Assembly: GCA_005765155.1 (NCBI GenBank)
Contig: VCCP01000001.1
Location: 310,001 to 374,000, forward strand
DNA from: Zelopaecilomyces penicillatus
Lineage: Eukaryota; Ascomycota; Sordariomycetes; Hypocreales; Pseudodiploosporaceae
Reading direction: 5' to 3'
DNA: 64,000 nt
A model generated the notes under the pieces. The model did not search any database. It had not been told where the DNA came from and saw only the letters and a program-made list of their open reading frames with translations. This document shows positions 11,739 to 22,320 of the stretch, one piece after another. The position numbers were made by a program, and so were the translations under genes. Every line of letters begins with the position of its first letter. Within the stretch, counting starts at the first letter, position 1.

Positions 11739-12530
11739 CTAAGCAGGTACGAAATGAATCGCCATCCCAGTTTTCCTGCTGTAAGGGTATATCAGTGGCG
11801 GTCTGCTATATGAACACTCGTATTCCTCAAAGGCATGAGTAGAATCATCACTTTGTAGATTATACATCTCAGTAAGAGAATGCAAAGAAACATACATCCA
11901 ACCAGTATAACGTCGAGTGCATCCCTCAATCTCAGGATATCCAGGTTGTCCTTGACCAGCAGCACAGCTGTTGACATCAATGAGAACACATGCCACAGCT
12001 GGCTTCAGGCCCTGGGTGCCCGTCTTTATCCAAGCCTCATAGCGTTCCAATGTCTCCAGGGACTTTTCATCAACGTAAATGCAGTGCGAGAACCGTGGGA
12101 CGAGATAGTGTGATGTGAGCCAAGGGTGGTCTGCTTCTGCGCCATCGTGTTCGACGGAGCGATGGGCAATCCATTCCTTGAAGATTTCTCGGATGTCGTC
12201 CTTAGTCCTCAGTGCGCTATAGATAGCTGGATCCACAATGATGGTATATTTGAGGTACTGTGGAAGAAGCTTATCATGGCTTCGATCATCCTGTTCGGGG
12301 TTGTATCCTTTATAGACCAGTGGTTGTAACATTTGTTCCTTCATAAGGGCCATATATCTCTGCCATGCAGCGTCATCCGATATGCCTCTATAAATCACAA
12401 AACCCCATGTATGGAATCCCGTTTCCTGCATGATTCGAATCATGGTGGCAAATGGTTCATGGGAGCGATCGGGTCTCATTCTGTATTGTTCGATCGACTC
12501 AAGTGTCGGGTTCGGGGCGTCGTCACTCAT
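11739..12530 (-). CDS. Uncharacterised conserved fungal protein, paralog C
   Basis: An intronless frame of 263 residues, starting at 12530 (MSDDAPNPTLES) in line with the other family members. Conserved blocks include TGFHTWGFVIYRGISDD, KEWIAHRSVEHDG, VPRFSHCIYVDEKSL, VACVLIDVNSCAAGQG, GCTRRYTGWMYVSLHSL and SRPPLIYPYS. Like its neighbours it lacks a signal peptide or membrane segment and matches no domain I can name. It forms a same-strand series with paralogs A and B. A conserved ACACGTGACGCAT block lies 112 bp upstream. Confidence 0.85.
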   Translation of the reverse strand: MSDDAPNPTLESIEQYRMRPDRSHEPFATMIRIMQETGFHTWGFVIYRGISDDAAWQRYMALMKEQMLQPLVYKGYNPEQDDRSHDKLLPQYLKYTIIVDPAIYSALRTKDDIREIFKEWIAHRSVEHDGAEADHPWLTSHYLVPRFSHCIYVDEKSLETLERYEAWIKTGTQGLKPAVACVLIDVNSCAAGQGQPGYPEIEGCTRRYTGWMYVSLHSLTEMYNLQSDDSTHAFEEYECSYSRPPLIYPYSRKTGMAIHFVPA

Positions 12531-12641
12531 GGTTGCTTTTGCTCTCTCAAATTTGTAAGAATGGTAGAAATATGTGGTAAAAAATCTCAGTTGGCCATCT
12601 CCTGTTGGTTCCGTGATGTGATGGTTTTGTACAGGATGCGT

Positions 12642-12647
12642 CACGTG
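12642..12647 (-). promoter_or_regulatory. CACGTG element upstream of paralog C
   Basis: Gene-oriented context ACACGTGACGCAT, 112 bp before the start codon. It is identical over 13 bases to the element of paralog B. Confidence 0.65.
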
Positions 12648-12985
12648 TGGGTTCATGTTTCGTTCAGTTATTACAGTGGTTGGTGCAGGCCTGTAAAGAG
12701 CGGCTGAGGGGGGGTTCAATGCTGAATACTGGCACAGGCTTCATGCCACAGCTGCTTGCTACTCTTAGATTTTGCGCAATCAAGTTGGTATGAATTCACT
12801 CAACATTGAGTCGTCTACAGAGCCGACCACAACAGCGGTGCCTCGGAGCTTGTTTATCCTGGCTAGCATGGAGTTGCTCGCTGCCTAAAGCTCATCTTGT
12901 GGTGGGGTTAGTGGTCGTTGCACGCTCATGGATGTCCTTGACTGGTGATTGCCAAGATTTGATCTGGAGAACGGGACATCAACGA

Positions 12986-12991
12986 CACGTG
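12986..12991 (+). promoter_or_regulatory. CACGTG element upstream of broken paralog D
   Basis: Context ACACGTGATGCAT on the plus strand, 131 bp before the start codon at 13122. It differs from the paralog B and C element by one base and so kept its promoter landmark although the gene is broken. Confidence 0.6.
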
Positions 12992-13121
12992 ATGCATGGT
13001 TTATCACGACCCAACACAACATCTACCAGGCAAGGCATTTCATGGTTCTCTCGCATTCTCGTTCCTCATCTACTTTCTCCCCTCTTTTCTTCGCACCGCA
13101 TCCATAGCCTCAACAGCAACC

Positions 13122-13694
13122 ATGAGTGAAGGCCCTAAACCGACACTGGAGTCGATTCCTCAAATCGGGTATTTTGGTATCAGAGACCACGAATTAGGAA
13201 GCATGATACAGGTCATGCAGAAAACTGGATTCCAGACGTGGGGCTTTGTGATTTACAGAGGCACATATTCGGATGATGCGGCATGGCAGAGATACCTGGA
13301 CTTAATGAAGGAGAAGATACGAGCCTATTTAGAAGAACATGATCTCGCCGAGCTTCTCCTTCAATACCTTGACTTCACAATAGTTGAGGACCCAGCTTTC
13401 GACGGTGCCTCCAAGGACACGGTTCGCAAGGCCTTCAGGGAGTGGGCTTCGCATCGCTGCGTTGAGCGCGACGGCGCAGGAGCAGACGATCCTTATGTTA
13501 CTATTCATCATCTTGCCCCTCGATTATCTCATTGGATTGTATCCCTTCGATGTACGATACGCAGAGTGTTGAGTCAACTCACGGGTGCGAGGAGTATGAC
13601 TATATATACACGCGACCGCCGTTTATTTTCCCCAGCAGTAATGCATCAACCTTTGAGGGCAGCAGGGTGCCTACCTAGGCCTGTTTACATCTAA
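13122..13694 (+). pseudogene. Paralog D of the four-copy family, broken by an internal deletion
   Basis: The frame starts at 13122 (MSEGPKPTLES) and matches paralog A closely through TGFQTWGFVIYRGTYSDD and REWASHRCVERDGAGAD to the block APRLSH. After that the frame reads unrelated sequence to a stop at 13692-13694. Downstream family sequence is still present in another frame (LDCIPSMYDTQSVES, RPPFIFPSS, ending at 13678). The segment corresponding to FVDE through GWMYLS is missing. The junction lies at tctcattg, a sequence found at both ends of the equivalent 199-bp interval in paralog A. It is inverted relative to its relatives and keeps the upstream CACGTG block. It could still make a truncated protein of about 190 residues. 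Confidence 0.85.
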
Positions 13695-14888
13695 CCTCTG
13701 TCACCCTTACTGACCTCTTGCACTCTTGTGATGCTACTCTCCTGCGATGGTGATGCTGGTGGCCAGGCTTGACAGACAAGCGAACGTGATTGATCCGACA
13801 TGTTCGTCCAACCGTTCCAACTTAGCCTGCATTCTTTTTTGAGCAGAAATTTCCCACCATGAACAATCCCAACAACGCGCTTTCGGTTCTCTCTTGTTGA
13901 ACGACGTTGGTTGTTAGCGTGCTCCGGCCCCACAAGCCACAAGCCGAATGCGCGCTCCGTGAACGGAGACAACTTCCTATTTGGTCGAATGCCTGTACGG
14001 AAGCGTGTTGCTGAATTATTTGTTTCAAGACCCCTTTCCACGGCAACAAAACGCGGACAGATGGAAATTAAATGTACGGGCTATGTTTATAAATTATAAC
14101 TATGCTGCCGAATTATACCACAGCCTTACATTCATGGTATTACTGCTTGAGTTTCTCAGAGTTGCTAGTCCAACATTACTGGCATCCCCTGCTAGCCAAA
14201 TGCAGGCAGACCCTGTACAATTCGAGAAACTCAGCAACCAACGACGACAAGACCCCTGTGACGCACTAGTTCACCACTCGGCAGGCATCTAGATTCGGGC
14301 GCGGCTGTAGAATGGGGCTCTGCAGGCCATACGAAGTACGAGTAATGGCAGTAGCCCTTTGGTCTTGTTGCATCACCACACGCGACTGGCTGTAAGAAAA
14401 GCACACTGCGACATCAACATGGGGATTTTGTTCCCCAACAATGGCTTTCAGCCTCGGCGCATCGTAAATTACATCAACTTGAAATGGGTTCAAGATCCCC
14501 AGTCAAATGCTTCTTCTTGTCCTTCTCAAAGTTTAACATTTAGACTACTCAAATCATGTAATCATGACCGTGTTTCGGACCTTGTTCACTATGCGCTCGT
14601 GGTAGACCCTCACCGAGTGTAGGTGAGTTTCGGCTACATACCTAATCGCGGGGTGCCTCATACCAGTACTTTCACCTATAGCTACCCGAGACGAACAGAC
14701 TTTTCCCTGTTGATATCAACTCAACTAAATCACCTGCATACAAATATACCACAACTTCAAATATTGCGACAACTCTTTTCATCCCCATGCAATCGCTGGA
14801 TAAAAATCAACGCCTACTATAATCCACACACAAATATCCCACACACCCACTTCCATCTACACAGAGACAAACCTCCCACTCACACGCT
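13695..14888. other. Intergenic region without recognised gene
   Basis: About 1.2 kb between broken paralog D and the end of the membrane-protein gene. Several overlapping open frames occur but none shows conserved domains, splice structure or a signal peptide. The last part is probably 3' untranslated sequence of the minus-strand gene. Confidence 0.4.
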
Positions 14889-16364
14889 TCATACATGCTT
14901 CCACATATCCCCCAATACTTTCCCATCTTGCCGCAAGTTGCACTCCCCCGTGCCCCATTTACTCTTATACAGCTTCCTCCCTGCCTCGGCCATCTGCCAC
15001 CACGCCGACTGGAACCCAGCAGGATCATATGTCCACGGTTCTCCCTGCCCCCCCTTTTGTTTATTCTGCCACGTGTTACGCCCCTTGCTGTTGGCTTTCT
15101 TTTCCTCCTCAAAGACTTTCAGCTCCGCGAGGAGAGCCTTGAATCGGTCCGAGTTTGGCTTCTCCTCGTGGCTGTCTTTGTCTCCATCTCGCTTCTCGAC
15201 GATTCCAAAACGTCTTCTCGGGGGGTTCTTTGCGGTTGATGACGCGCTTGGAAAGAACTTTGTCTCAGGATCGGTCACGTTGTTGGCCACGTCGAAAATG
15301 TGTCCAACTTTAACTTCGTCAGTGGTGAATCCAAGCATCCGTAGCCTTCCGTAGAAATCGCAATCGGTTGCATAATAAGGTATGAACACGTCCCATTGCC
15401 CAACCTTCCGCCACACATCGACGTTGTTCAAAGACAAGTAATCGAAGTTGAAGAATTTGACACCCCATTTGCTCTTGCCGCTCTCACTGCTGGAGATTGC
15501 TTGTTCTAGCACCTCGAGAACCTTTGTGTACAGTGATTTATAAGGCGTATCCTCTTCCGAGCTGATGATGCCAACATCCATGTGACTCCAAAAGTAATAT
15601 TTCCAGTCACGTCTCAGCGCCATGTCCAGCATAAAATTTTGGAGCTGCGCAAAGTTGAGGAGAACAGGTGTTCGGAGTATGGAAACGCCGTATCTGGTCC
15701 GAAAGAGGTCATAGTCGAGAAAGAAGGGGTTTGAAGGTGAGAGCAACTTTTTGCTATTGGCATCGAGCGTACCGCTATTATCTAGGATGATAATGTCCTC
15801 TCGAGGCCATCCGCTTGCAATGTACCCCAGCACAGATTGTTTCATCATAGCGTTGTTCCTCGTGAACGGGATAAACAGAGGCGTTCTCGGTCGCTGACGG
15901 GGAGGAAGGTTGTAAGTCGCAACAGCCGGGGCGAAGCTGCTGCCCTGTGCTGGGAAGTATAGATGGGGTTCGGAACCGGATTCCCCCAGAACTAGCCATA
16001 CCGTGCTGATTGGCCACGTTGCGTTGGTAGCCTCATGCGGGCTACCTAACGGCCAGCTTGACCGGTCGAAGAATCGTATGGAGACGATTCCCAGTACGAA
16101 GGAAAAACAAAGCAAAATGGACAGTTTAAATTTGGACATTGAACAAGGTCCCTCGGATCTAGCACATTTGCGGGACGAGTTCCCTCTCTTGTCGTTGTTA
16201 TCGTCATCGTCGCTATAGCTGTCTTCCCCATCCTCGGTAGCTACCGTCTGGAAACGGTGTAGTCCAAAGACATTACTGTATTGTGAAGCCGTCCAGCGAG
16301 CTCCGTTATTGCCTTGTTGGATTTTGGAAAAGATCCATGATTTGAGACCTGAAATGACCTGCAT
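14889..16364 (-). CDS. Type II membrane protein, putative Golgi-type glycosyltransferase
   Basis: One uninterrupted frame of 491 residues. The N-terminal ~78 residues are cytosolic in character with an acidic run (SDDDDNND). A single hydrophobic helix at about residues 79-99 (FKLSILLCFSFVLGIVSIRF) acts as signal anchor, leaving a large luminal domain. The luminal part carries IPFTRNNAMMKQSVLGYI, DIIILDNSGT, YYFWSHMDVGI and YATDCDFYGRLRMLGF, patterns resembling nucleotide-sugar and acceptor segments of GT-A-fold glycosyltransferases, with HMDVG as a possible metal-binding site. The C-terminus is lysine-rich, followed by WTYDPAGFQSAWW. I cannot name the CAZy family. The first ATG is used because the frame is open from there and the topology is sensible. 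Confidence 0.65.
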   Translation of the reverse strand: MQVISGLKSWIFSKIQQGNNGARWTASQYSNVFGLHRFQTVATEDGEDSYSDDDDNNDKRGNSSRKCARSEGPCSMSKFKLSILLCFSFVLGIVSIRFFDRSSWPLGSPHEATNATWPISTVWLVLGESGSEPHLYFPAQGSSFAPAVATYNLPPRQRPRTPLFIPFTRNNAMMKQSVLGYIASGWPREDIIILDNSGTLDANSKKLLSPSNPFFLDYDLFRTRYGVSILRTPVLLNFAQLQNFMLDMALRRDWKYYFWSHMDVGIISSEEDTPYKSLYTKVLEVLEQAISSSESGKSKWGVKFFNFDYLSLNNVDVWRKVGQWDVFIPYYATDCDFYGRLRMLGFTTDEVKVGHIFDVANNVTDPETKFFPSASSTAKNPPRRRFGIVEKRDGDKDSHEEKPNSDRFKALLAELKVFEEEKKANSKGRNTWQNKQKGGQGEPWTYDPAGFQSAWWQMAEAGRKLYKSKWGTGECNLRQDGKVLGDMWKHV

Positions 16365-19106
16365 CTGTGTTTTCTAGCCAAGTGTGTACAGCAACGTGCT
16401 GAAGCGCAATGTTTTCCACGTTGCACAACCCAATTGGTAACGAATGAAGAGATTGAAAAGGGTTGAAGAGTTTCCGAGGTAGGATAGATTACACTGAGGA
16501 CTTGAGACGATGGGTTTTCATGCTTGTCGGCTTTCGGAAATAGGCCGTGGTGTCAGGGAGAGCTGAATTAGTTGCTTGTTGAAGCGAGGTCCCCACTTAT
16601 AGCTGATAAAGGCAAAACTCCGATCCTCAACCACAACGGGAATCTATGCATCATAATGCGGCATGAGTGGGATTTATGTCACTTCGAGTCAGACAGTTCG
16701 GCATTGCTCTCCATCTCAAGCTTAAGCGCTGGCACTTGATCGCCTTTGCTAAACATGACTGGTCCCTGCGCCTCGTCGAGTGACGTACGCCCTCTCACCA
16801 CCCCTGGATGAGTGAATGGAGTGGAGGGAACTAATAGCCAACTGCGCGGAGACAGAAATGCCGATACCCTAATATCTGCAGATCAGGACGCGCCTAAGAG
16901 AAATATTGATATGTATGTCCGCATCTATACTCCGTGGACGTATAGGTGGCCCCCGTCGTATCGGGGGAGATATGTGTGTGTGTCGAACAAATACGAGATG
17001 CACCCCGGTCTAGCGTCGCTTTATCATCGTGCGTCGAAAGTCTGTGACGGCTTGGCGCGAAAATAAGCATAGGCTATCTGACATGAGATGGAAAAAACCG
17101 TTTCATGCGTTGTGAAATTGGGCTCGGAGCAGACCGAGCGCTGTGGAGAAGCGAGACGCCACTCTGTGTGGTTGGATGGGTTCTTCCGCAAACGCAGATT
17201 TGACATTGGCCAAGGTGTGCAGAACAGCACAAGGTGAAGTTTCAGTATTTGTCGAGGAGGTCTCTTGGCCTCAGTTTATTGGGTACTTTAACTTTTTACT
17301 CGCTTTCTTTTTTACCAGAAAACATTGGTAAGCAGGCGACCAGAGGTTCAACATCATGGCGATGAAACAAAAACATGTGAAATCTGACACTTTGCTGAAC
17401 GGAACAAACTATGATACGGCTAGTTGAATGTTTTTTCTTCTTCTTAAGTAACAGTGTTTACACATGCGAAATTGTTATTTGCATCGTACCCCAGTATGCT
17501 TACGATCGGCTGGAGACTTACCATAGCGCAATACCACAATACAAATCACAGGTCTCGATTATAGACAATGACTACTAAGTTGACAGAGACCACACTCAGA
17601 TCAATAATATAGTGATATTGCAGGCCATGGTCCGATCAATTCTTAAAGAATCACAATGTATTGTATATAATAGCAAAGTATCTTAAACATAAGCTTATTA
17701 CACTGCCTACGATGTGCTCAATAGCTTCCTCTACACAGCTCAGCGGGGCATAGCTAAATGCATAGCAGTATGATGCGGATCTTCTCATCAGTGTAAATAG
17801 CGGTACCGTTTTTCTTCTTCAATAATAAGACATTTCTTAAAATTCACCATTCGATTCGATTCTTTCTCACGAGTGCATTTAATGTACCATAATGGCAGCA
17901 CAACGGACGAATCCCAAACCGCTACTGACCTGGCCCTGGTCAAGGGTAGCAATCCGTTACTAAAAAAGAAAAAAACCGGGGGACGGCCCGCCGCTCGACC
18001 GTCCAAGATGGATGGGCCGGTGCTCCGTTCCGGCTGTCTGGTTGGCTGGCTGCAAGGGGAAACTTTTGCGCCAGAAAAGGATGGAGTGACACAGCCCCGT
18101 CCCCCCTTTTTAGGCTTGGCTATACTATACGGAGTACGAAGTACGTAGAATGATGGAATCATTGGGGTTTTGCGTACAAATTGTTTCCCCCTTAGATATC
18201 CACCCAGAACAAAAATTCGATTGGCTTGGCTGTTTGGACTCAAGTGGCCCTCGTTATTGTCGTATCTTGGCAGTTCTATTGTTTGCCATTCCCGAAACTC
18301 TAAAATGCCGTCTGTGTCTTGGTTCCATATTGCTGTGTCCACCGCGTTTAGAGTGGTGCGCGATATGGATTCTTGATCATCCGAATTGCAATGCCCGTTC
18401 ATGGAAATCATGGTACTTCTTCTTCCCAAGGTTTCTGGATTACAATGAAGCTATCTTGTATGTTTTCCACCAGCAATTCCTTCATATAACTATCCATTTT
18501 CCTGGATGCCCATTCATTCACTTTACCCAGGTCGATTCCGAGCTCGGGGTTTCCCGCCGGAACCATTCAACGAGTGTTCCGCCATGTCTGTGCGAGTGCG
18601 CAGTGCTGATAGCTAAGCTCACACTGTTAGGCGCCAGCTATGTGACGAGAAGGACAGACGGTTGGTGATGGCTGCCATTCAAACAAGCATATTGCAGCAT
18701 ATTGTCCCCAGCAAATGCTGTCCTAAAGGCCCACCGGCTGGCTCGACCACCTGTTTGTGTTCGCTGAGTTAAGCCTTGCGCAGATCTCGGCCCGCATTTT
18801 GGTCCCATTGTGTGGTTGCATTCCTCCAGCAAACACGGCAGGTTGATGTTGATGGATGGATCTAATTGCCTACACGGCTCGCGACTTCTGCCATTATTCA
18901 AGGAAAGGACTGCATTTCAAGGCTCGTCGGATTGTTTAAAATGACGTATTTGACGAACGAGGGAATAACAGGCTTGCTTTCCATGTCCCACTACCTTGTT
19001 TCATTCTCATCAGTTTTACGTTCACTCTGTGGTATTTAAAACGACCTGCATGCTATAATTGCCAAGACACAAGTCAAACAATCCACCAGGAAACTCTCGA
19101 CTCATA
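16365..19106. other. 2.7-kb intergenic region without convincing gene
   Basis: Divergent promoters of the membrane protein and the AMP-binding enzyme must lie here. A 213-codon minus-strand frame (17788-18429) has low-complexity composition and no recognisable domain, so I do not call it. One copy of the dispersed TACGGAGTA motif sits at 18128-18136. Confidence 0.45.
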
Positions 19107-21137
19107 ATGACTGTCAGCGCCGCGCATCAACACTCTTTCCCTGACGACCCCATCCTTGTCGCTCTGATACGCGCGGCAAGGCACGCCATTGACCCGTCGG
19201 AAACCATCATCTACGATGGCTATGGCTACGACAAGAGCTTCATTGACCTCTTTGGGGACATTGTTCAGATGCGGCAGGCCCTGATTGCACAGTTGCCGGC
19301 TTCGTCATTTGGTGCGCGCGGCCTACTGCGTGAGGAGAGACCGTACATAGCCACACTCACACGGAGCGGCTACGAGTTCCTGGTGGCGTTCTTCTCCATC
19401 CGGAGTATTGGGGGCGCTTGCGTTCCGTTTAGTGAGTGTGAATGAGTCTCTTTTGAGGATTCCACTGAGCGAGCGGACGAGTTGGTTGAATGCTGGAGTA
19501 AATGAGAGTCGAGTGGAAGCTGACCGCTATGACACGTCGATAGGATCTGGAGTTTTGCCGGAAGAGGCCGAGCAGCTCATCAACAAGACTGAGGCGACAG
19601 CTTTACTGTTCGACAGCATTTGTACCGAAAGCGCTGACAAGATCGCCGCCCATCTCAAGCAATACGACCCTACAGGAACCACGCTTATACCCATCTCCAT
19701 CAACGCGCAGCCTCTCAACATTACCAACTTCGAAATCGATACTTCTTTCCATTTGGACCCCCGGAAGCCCGGCGTCGTCGTCCTCACATCGGGAAGCACC
19801 GGACTGCCAAAAGGCGCAGTGCTTCCCCGACTATGCATGTACCTCGGCGCCGACACACTCAGCAAGCCCGGCAGTTGCGCCATCAATGTGCGGCCACCAA
19901 ACTGGATTGGCGGCCTGGCCAGCCTAGTGTTGCCCATTGTTACGGGGAAGAAGCTGCATTCTACGAGAGAGGCTCCGAGTGCAGAGGAGATTTGGGATGT
20001 TTTTCTGAATAATGAGATTACAGATTGCGGGTTTGCACCCTTGATTTTGAGGATGATGAAGGAGCATATTACTGATCCCAAGAGGCCGCTGTCACCGGAA
20101 GAGTATGCTAGGCATATTGAAAGCTTCAAGTATCTGTCTGCTATTCAGTCTGGTGGTGCCATGTTGCCACAGTCAATTGTGCGTTTCTGGACAGAGGCGA
20201 CAGGTTTGCCTTTTCAGAATCTGTATGCCTCAACGGAAAGTGGCGGGCTTGGATTTAGGGCAAACCCACATTCAAAAATCAAGGTAAACGCTCCCATTTC
20301 GCTCTTTTCAACTGATCAATTACTGTGTTCCATGAAGCTAAATGCACACTCTGGGCAGAATTCAATCGGCACTCCCATACCGGGACATCTGGTCAAGCTA
20401 TCCGAAGGTGGCCGTGGCGAACTATTGATCAAGTTTCCTGCCATGTTAACGCAGTATGTTTCACCCATACCTAAACTTGAAGAATGGGTTGCAAATATGA
20501 TGTGAGCTTATAGCTAACAGTGCATCAGTTATGTGGGAGATGAGGAAAGGACTCAAGCAGTCTTTGATGAGGAGGGTTATTATAGGACTGGCGATCTAGT
20601 GGAACTTATCGACGGCGAATACGTCTTTCTTGGCCGCGCAGACTCTGAACGTAAGAACAAGAGATCAAACCGATTATACACCCGAGGGAGTTACTCACAA
20701 TTGACTGGTTCACTTTAGACATTCTTTTCCAAAGTTTTCAGATCTCTACAATACGAGTGGAGAATGGCTTAATGGATCTTCCCTACATTTCCGAAGCATG
20801 CGTCTTGGGTGTCCCCTTTCCCGATGCAAAATCTCTCTGCGCCGCCATCATTCGTACTAAGCCCCTCGACAATGATTCAATTGATGATGACCAGCCAATT
20901 TCTCTCACCAGGATTCGATCCGATCTCTCACGCAGAGGAGGAAAGGGACAGGATGGCCTGCCCGCCTCCATGCAGCCGGTTTTGCTTCGAGTATTAACTG
21001 ATGAGGAGAGTATTCCACTTACAGTATCTGGAAAACCGATCAAGAGGGAGGTGTGTAGACGGTTCTTTACGGAGACGGGGCTTTGGTCGGAGGAGGATGC
21101 TACACCGGGAGTGGAGTCGTGGTGGGCTCGTCTCTAG
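19107..21137 (+). CDS. AMP-binding acyl-CoA synthetase-like enzyme
   Basis: Exons 19107-19431, 19544-20283, 20359-20453, 20529-20650 and 20719-21137 give 566 residues with all phases consistent. The start at 19107 (MTVSAAHQHSFPDD) is the ATG closest to the first conserved block. Adenylate-forming motifs are VVLTSGSTGLPKGAVLPR (phosphate-binding loop), YASTESGG, and GYYRTGDLVELIDGEYVFLG, ending with a small C-terminal domain containing SGKPIKRE, whose lysine fits the catalytic lysine of the family. Such enzymes activate carboxylic acids with ATP, usually passing them to coenzyme A; the substrate is not predictable here. No carrier domain follows, so this is a stand-alone ligase. It faces the cyclase-like gene at 21319-22320 with a 181-bp gap between stop codons. 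Confidence 0.85.
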
Positions 21138-21318
21138 ATATTGGCATGAAGAGGTAGGGCTTAGGGAGCTAATTGACATGTTACCTCACGGGAAGTGGCA
21201 TTATCCTCGTTGTATACCGAGTTATAAACGACATGCTAGCATTTCTAAATGACCTGGTCGGAATATGTACCTGCAATACAAGATATCTGGTGCATACTGA
21301 CTTACTTTTTGAAGCCTC

Positions 21319-22320
21319 TTACACCTCCACACCAGAACGACGCTCATCCCACCATTTAAGCACCCGCATCGCACGCAAAGTCACCCAAACCGAAGGCTTC
21401 CCCGGCCCCTCATCCATCCTCAACCACGCCTTCCCCGGCAAACTCCAATGCAAAGGCCATTTCCCATCCTCTAGCCGTTTCGCTCTCACAAGCTCCACAG
21501 CCTCTTCAAGCCGACTATCAACTTCATCAACCTGTCCGTTGGCACTACTAAAAAGCGACACCTCGCGAAAATAGTCGAGAGCGCGCAAAATGTCATACCG
21601 CCAACGGTTAGGGTGCAGCAAGCAGAGATATTTTTTGTCAACAGGCTGCCCTGTGGTCAGACGACGGAAGAGGTGCCGCTTGAGGAGGTACTCTTGGCCG
21701 GCTTTGCGGGCAGCGATGGAGGCGGGTGTGCCGCCGGTGGCTTTTTCGAATTGGAGCAGGCCCTCGAGGACGTTGATAGTAGAATCGAAAGAAGAGCGGG
21801 CGGAACCATTAGCCCGCTCACAGTTCCAGCCGCCGTCGTCTTGACGCTCACTGACAAGGCGCTCAACAATAGCAGAAACATCAACACCAAAGTATACCCC
21901 GTCAGCTACGGTGCGGCCATTGATGCACTCCTCCGTCTCACCCTCCCAGTACCGCTGCCCACCTTCATCCCAACGACAATTCCTTCCTACCAGCTCCACC
22001 GTGCGCCGGGCCGCTTCCGAAGACGGGTCCAGTCCGAGGCCACGCAGCTCAGAGAGCACAAAGCATGTAGCTGTCCAGGGCTGGCCGACATCCTTCCACG
22101 TATGCCAGGGCACATCTGTTGGAATAAAAGGCCCGCCTGCCCATTGGCCGTCGTCATCTTGGTGGGAGAGCAGTTCGGCAGCCCAGCCTTGGGTTTCGAG
22201 TTTGGCGCGCTCGGGGGCGTATTCACGCTCTGGAAGGGAGAGGAGGTCACGCATGACTTGCCAGCGGATGGAGGGGTCAGACTGTAGGAGCCATTGGATA
22301 ACGGGGTCTTGGGAAGACAT
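21319..22320 (-). CDS. Squalene-cyclase-like alpha-toroid (prenyltransferase/terpenoid cyclase fold) protein
   Basis: An intronless frame of 333 residues starting MSSQDPVIQWLLQSDPSIRW. Repeats of the alpha/alpha-toroid type with QW-like motifs are visible: HQDDDGQWAGG, a helix pair around VPWHTWKDVGQPW, SERQDDGGWNCE, and a final EDGKWPLHW. The true triterpene-cyclase catalytic motif DCTAE or DxDD is not evident, so a cyclase activity is not claimed. Proteins of this kind are common in bacteria as prenyltransferase/squalene-oxidase-repeat proteins and rarer in fungi. Lack of introns and a higher GC content than its surroundings fit either a short fungal gene or transfer from bacteria. It lies tail-to-tail with the AMP-binding enzyme. 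Confidence 0.75.
   Translation of the reverse strand: MSSQDPVIQWLLQSDPSIRWQVMRDLLSLPEREYAPERAKLETQGWAAELLSHQDDDGQWAGGPFIPTDVPWHTWKDVGQPWTATCFVLSELRGLGLDPSSEAARRTVELVGRNCRWDEGGQRYWEGETEECINGRTVADGVYFGVDVSAIVERLVSERQDDGGWNCERANGSARSSFDSTINVLEGLLQFEKATGGTPASIAARKAGQEYLLKRHLFRRLTTGQPVDKKYLCLLHPNRWRYDILRALDYFREVSLFSSANGQVDEVDSRLEEAVELVRAKRLEDGKWPLHWSLPGKAWLRMDEGPGKPSVWVTLRAMRVLKWWDERRSGVEV

Noticed and set aside
14485..14505. B-box-like gggttcaagatcccc as evidence of a tRNA
   Set aside because: It is a small palindrome-like stretch; no acceptor, D or anticodon arm can be drawn around it.
14895..15354. Plus-strand frames of 114 and 243 codons near the end of the putative glycosyltransferase
   Set aside because: They overlap the well-supported minus-strand gene or its 3' end and have pyrimidine-driven composition.
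17788..18429. 213-codon minus-strand open frame
   Set aside because: Low-complexity composition, no domain or signal peptide, and equally long frames on the opposite strand; it does not look coding.
21613..22287. 224-codon plus-strand frame opposite the squalene-cyclase-like gene
   Set aside because: It is the antisense shadow of a GC-rich true gene whose repeats and QW-like motifs are recognisable.
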